Source: an uncultured Lutibacter sp.
GTDB taxonomy: Bacteria > Bacteroidota > Bacteroidia > Flavobacteriales > Flavobacteriaceae
Assembly: GCA_913061425.1 (NCBI GenBank)
Contig: CAJXUO010000073.1
Span: forward strand, 1-7,136
Length of the DNA: 7,136 nucleotides
Direction: 5' to 3'
Position 1 is the first letter of the stretch; every line of letters begins with the position of its first letter. A program made the position numbers and the translations under genes. Under the pieces are notes generated by a model, which worked only from the letters and a program-made list of their open reading frames with translations, did not search any database and was not told the origin of the DNA. Below, one piece after another: positions 7,058 through 7,136 of this stretch.

Positions 7058-7136
7058 TTAAAATCTGAAATATACATTTAAGTAATATGACGTGCCATAT
7101 CCGTACCAATATTTAGACCCAAACACAGGTGTATCA
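7058..7136 (-). CDS. C-terminal end of an outer-membrane beta-barrel protein, probably a TonB-dependent receptor (partial)
   Basis: Reading the - strand from the window edge gives 25 complete codons, DTPVFGSKYWYGYGTSYYLN then VYFRF and a TAA stop at 7058-7060. The alternating aromatic/polar pattern and terminal Phe match the last strand of outer-membrane barrels, where the final aromatic residue is recognised by the BAM machinery. The YYLNVYFRF ending resembles Bacteroidota TonB-dependent receptors, including Oar-like ones with an N-terminal carboxypeptidase-like regulatory domain. The gap to the lipoprotein start at 7023 is 34 nt with no terminator or promoter box, so the two form an operon. 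The other two reverse frames here meet stop codons. Only about 25 residues are visible, so the barrel call is fairly safe while the receptor family is an inference. Confidence 0.7.
   Translation of the reverse strand, partial: DTPVFGSKYWYGYGTSYYLNVYFRF

Overview
The window looks like chromosomal DNA of a member of the Bacteroidota, most likely a Flavobacteriia/Flavobacteriaceae species. The evidence is the strongly AT-rich composition, A-rich gene leaders without clear Shine-Dalgarno sequences, a TAnnTTTG-type promoter box in front of hflX, an F1Fo gene cluster that stops after the gamma gene, and a TonB-dependent receptor end followed by a DUF5689-type lipoprotein. The species cannot be named from the sequence alone.

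Layout. Positions 1-4128 (+ strand) hold most of an F-type ATP synthase operon: the 3' end of atpB (a), then atpE (c), atpF (b), atpH (delta), atpA (alpha) and atpG (gamma). The operon ends at a strong hairpin with A/T flanks (4153-4185). The genes for beta (atpD) and epsilon (atpC) do not follow, so the catalytic beta subunit must be encoded elsewhere. Two spacers inside the operon carry structure of their own: a 15-bp hairpin between atpE and atpF (467-501), and an array of ten degenerate 7-bp units in two opposed orientations between atpA and atpG (3194-3263).

Positions 4189-5409 (- strand) encode the ribosome-associated GTPase HflX. It converges on the atp operon and shares its terminator. 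Its likely promoter sits almost on top of its start codon, which suggests a leaderless or nearly leaderless mRNA. Upstream of it is a second terminator (5560-5594). This ends a - strand unit made of the last 25 codons of an outer-membrane beta-barrel protein (probably a TonB-dependent receptor, 7058-7136) and a lipoprotein of 469 residues with a DUF5689-like region and a C-terminal jelly-roll-like domain (5614-7023).

How they work together: the atp genes give the membrane rotor/stator parts and alpha/gamma/delta of the proton-driven ATP synthase. HflX is an independent housekeeping/stress GTPase. The receptor/lipoprotein pair resembles a surface uptake or binding unit. I see no new defence, mobile or catalytic system. 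The points most worth a second look are the heptamer array, the atpE-atpF hairpin and the promoter/start arrangement of hflX.
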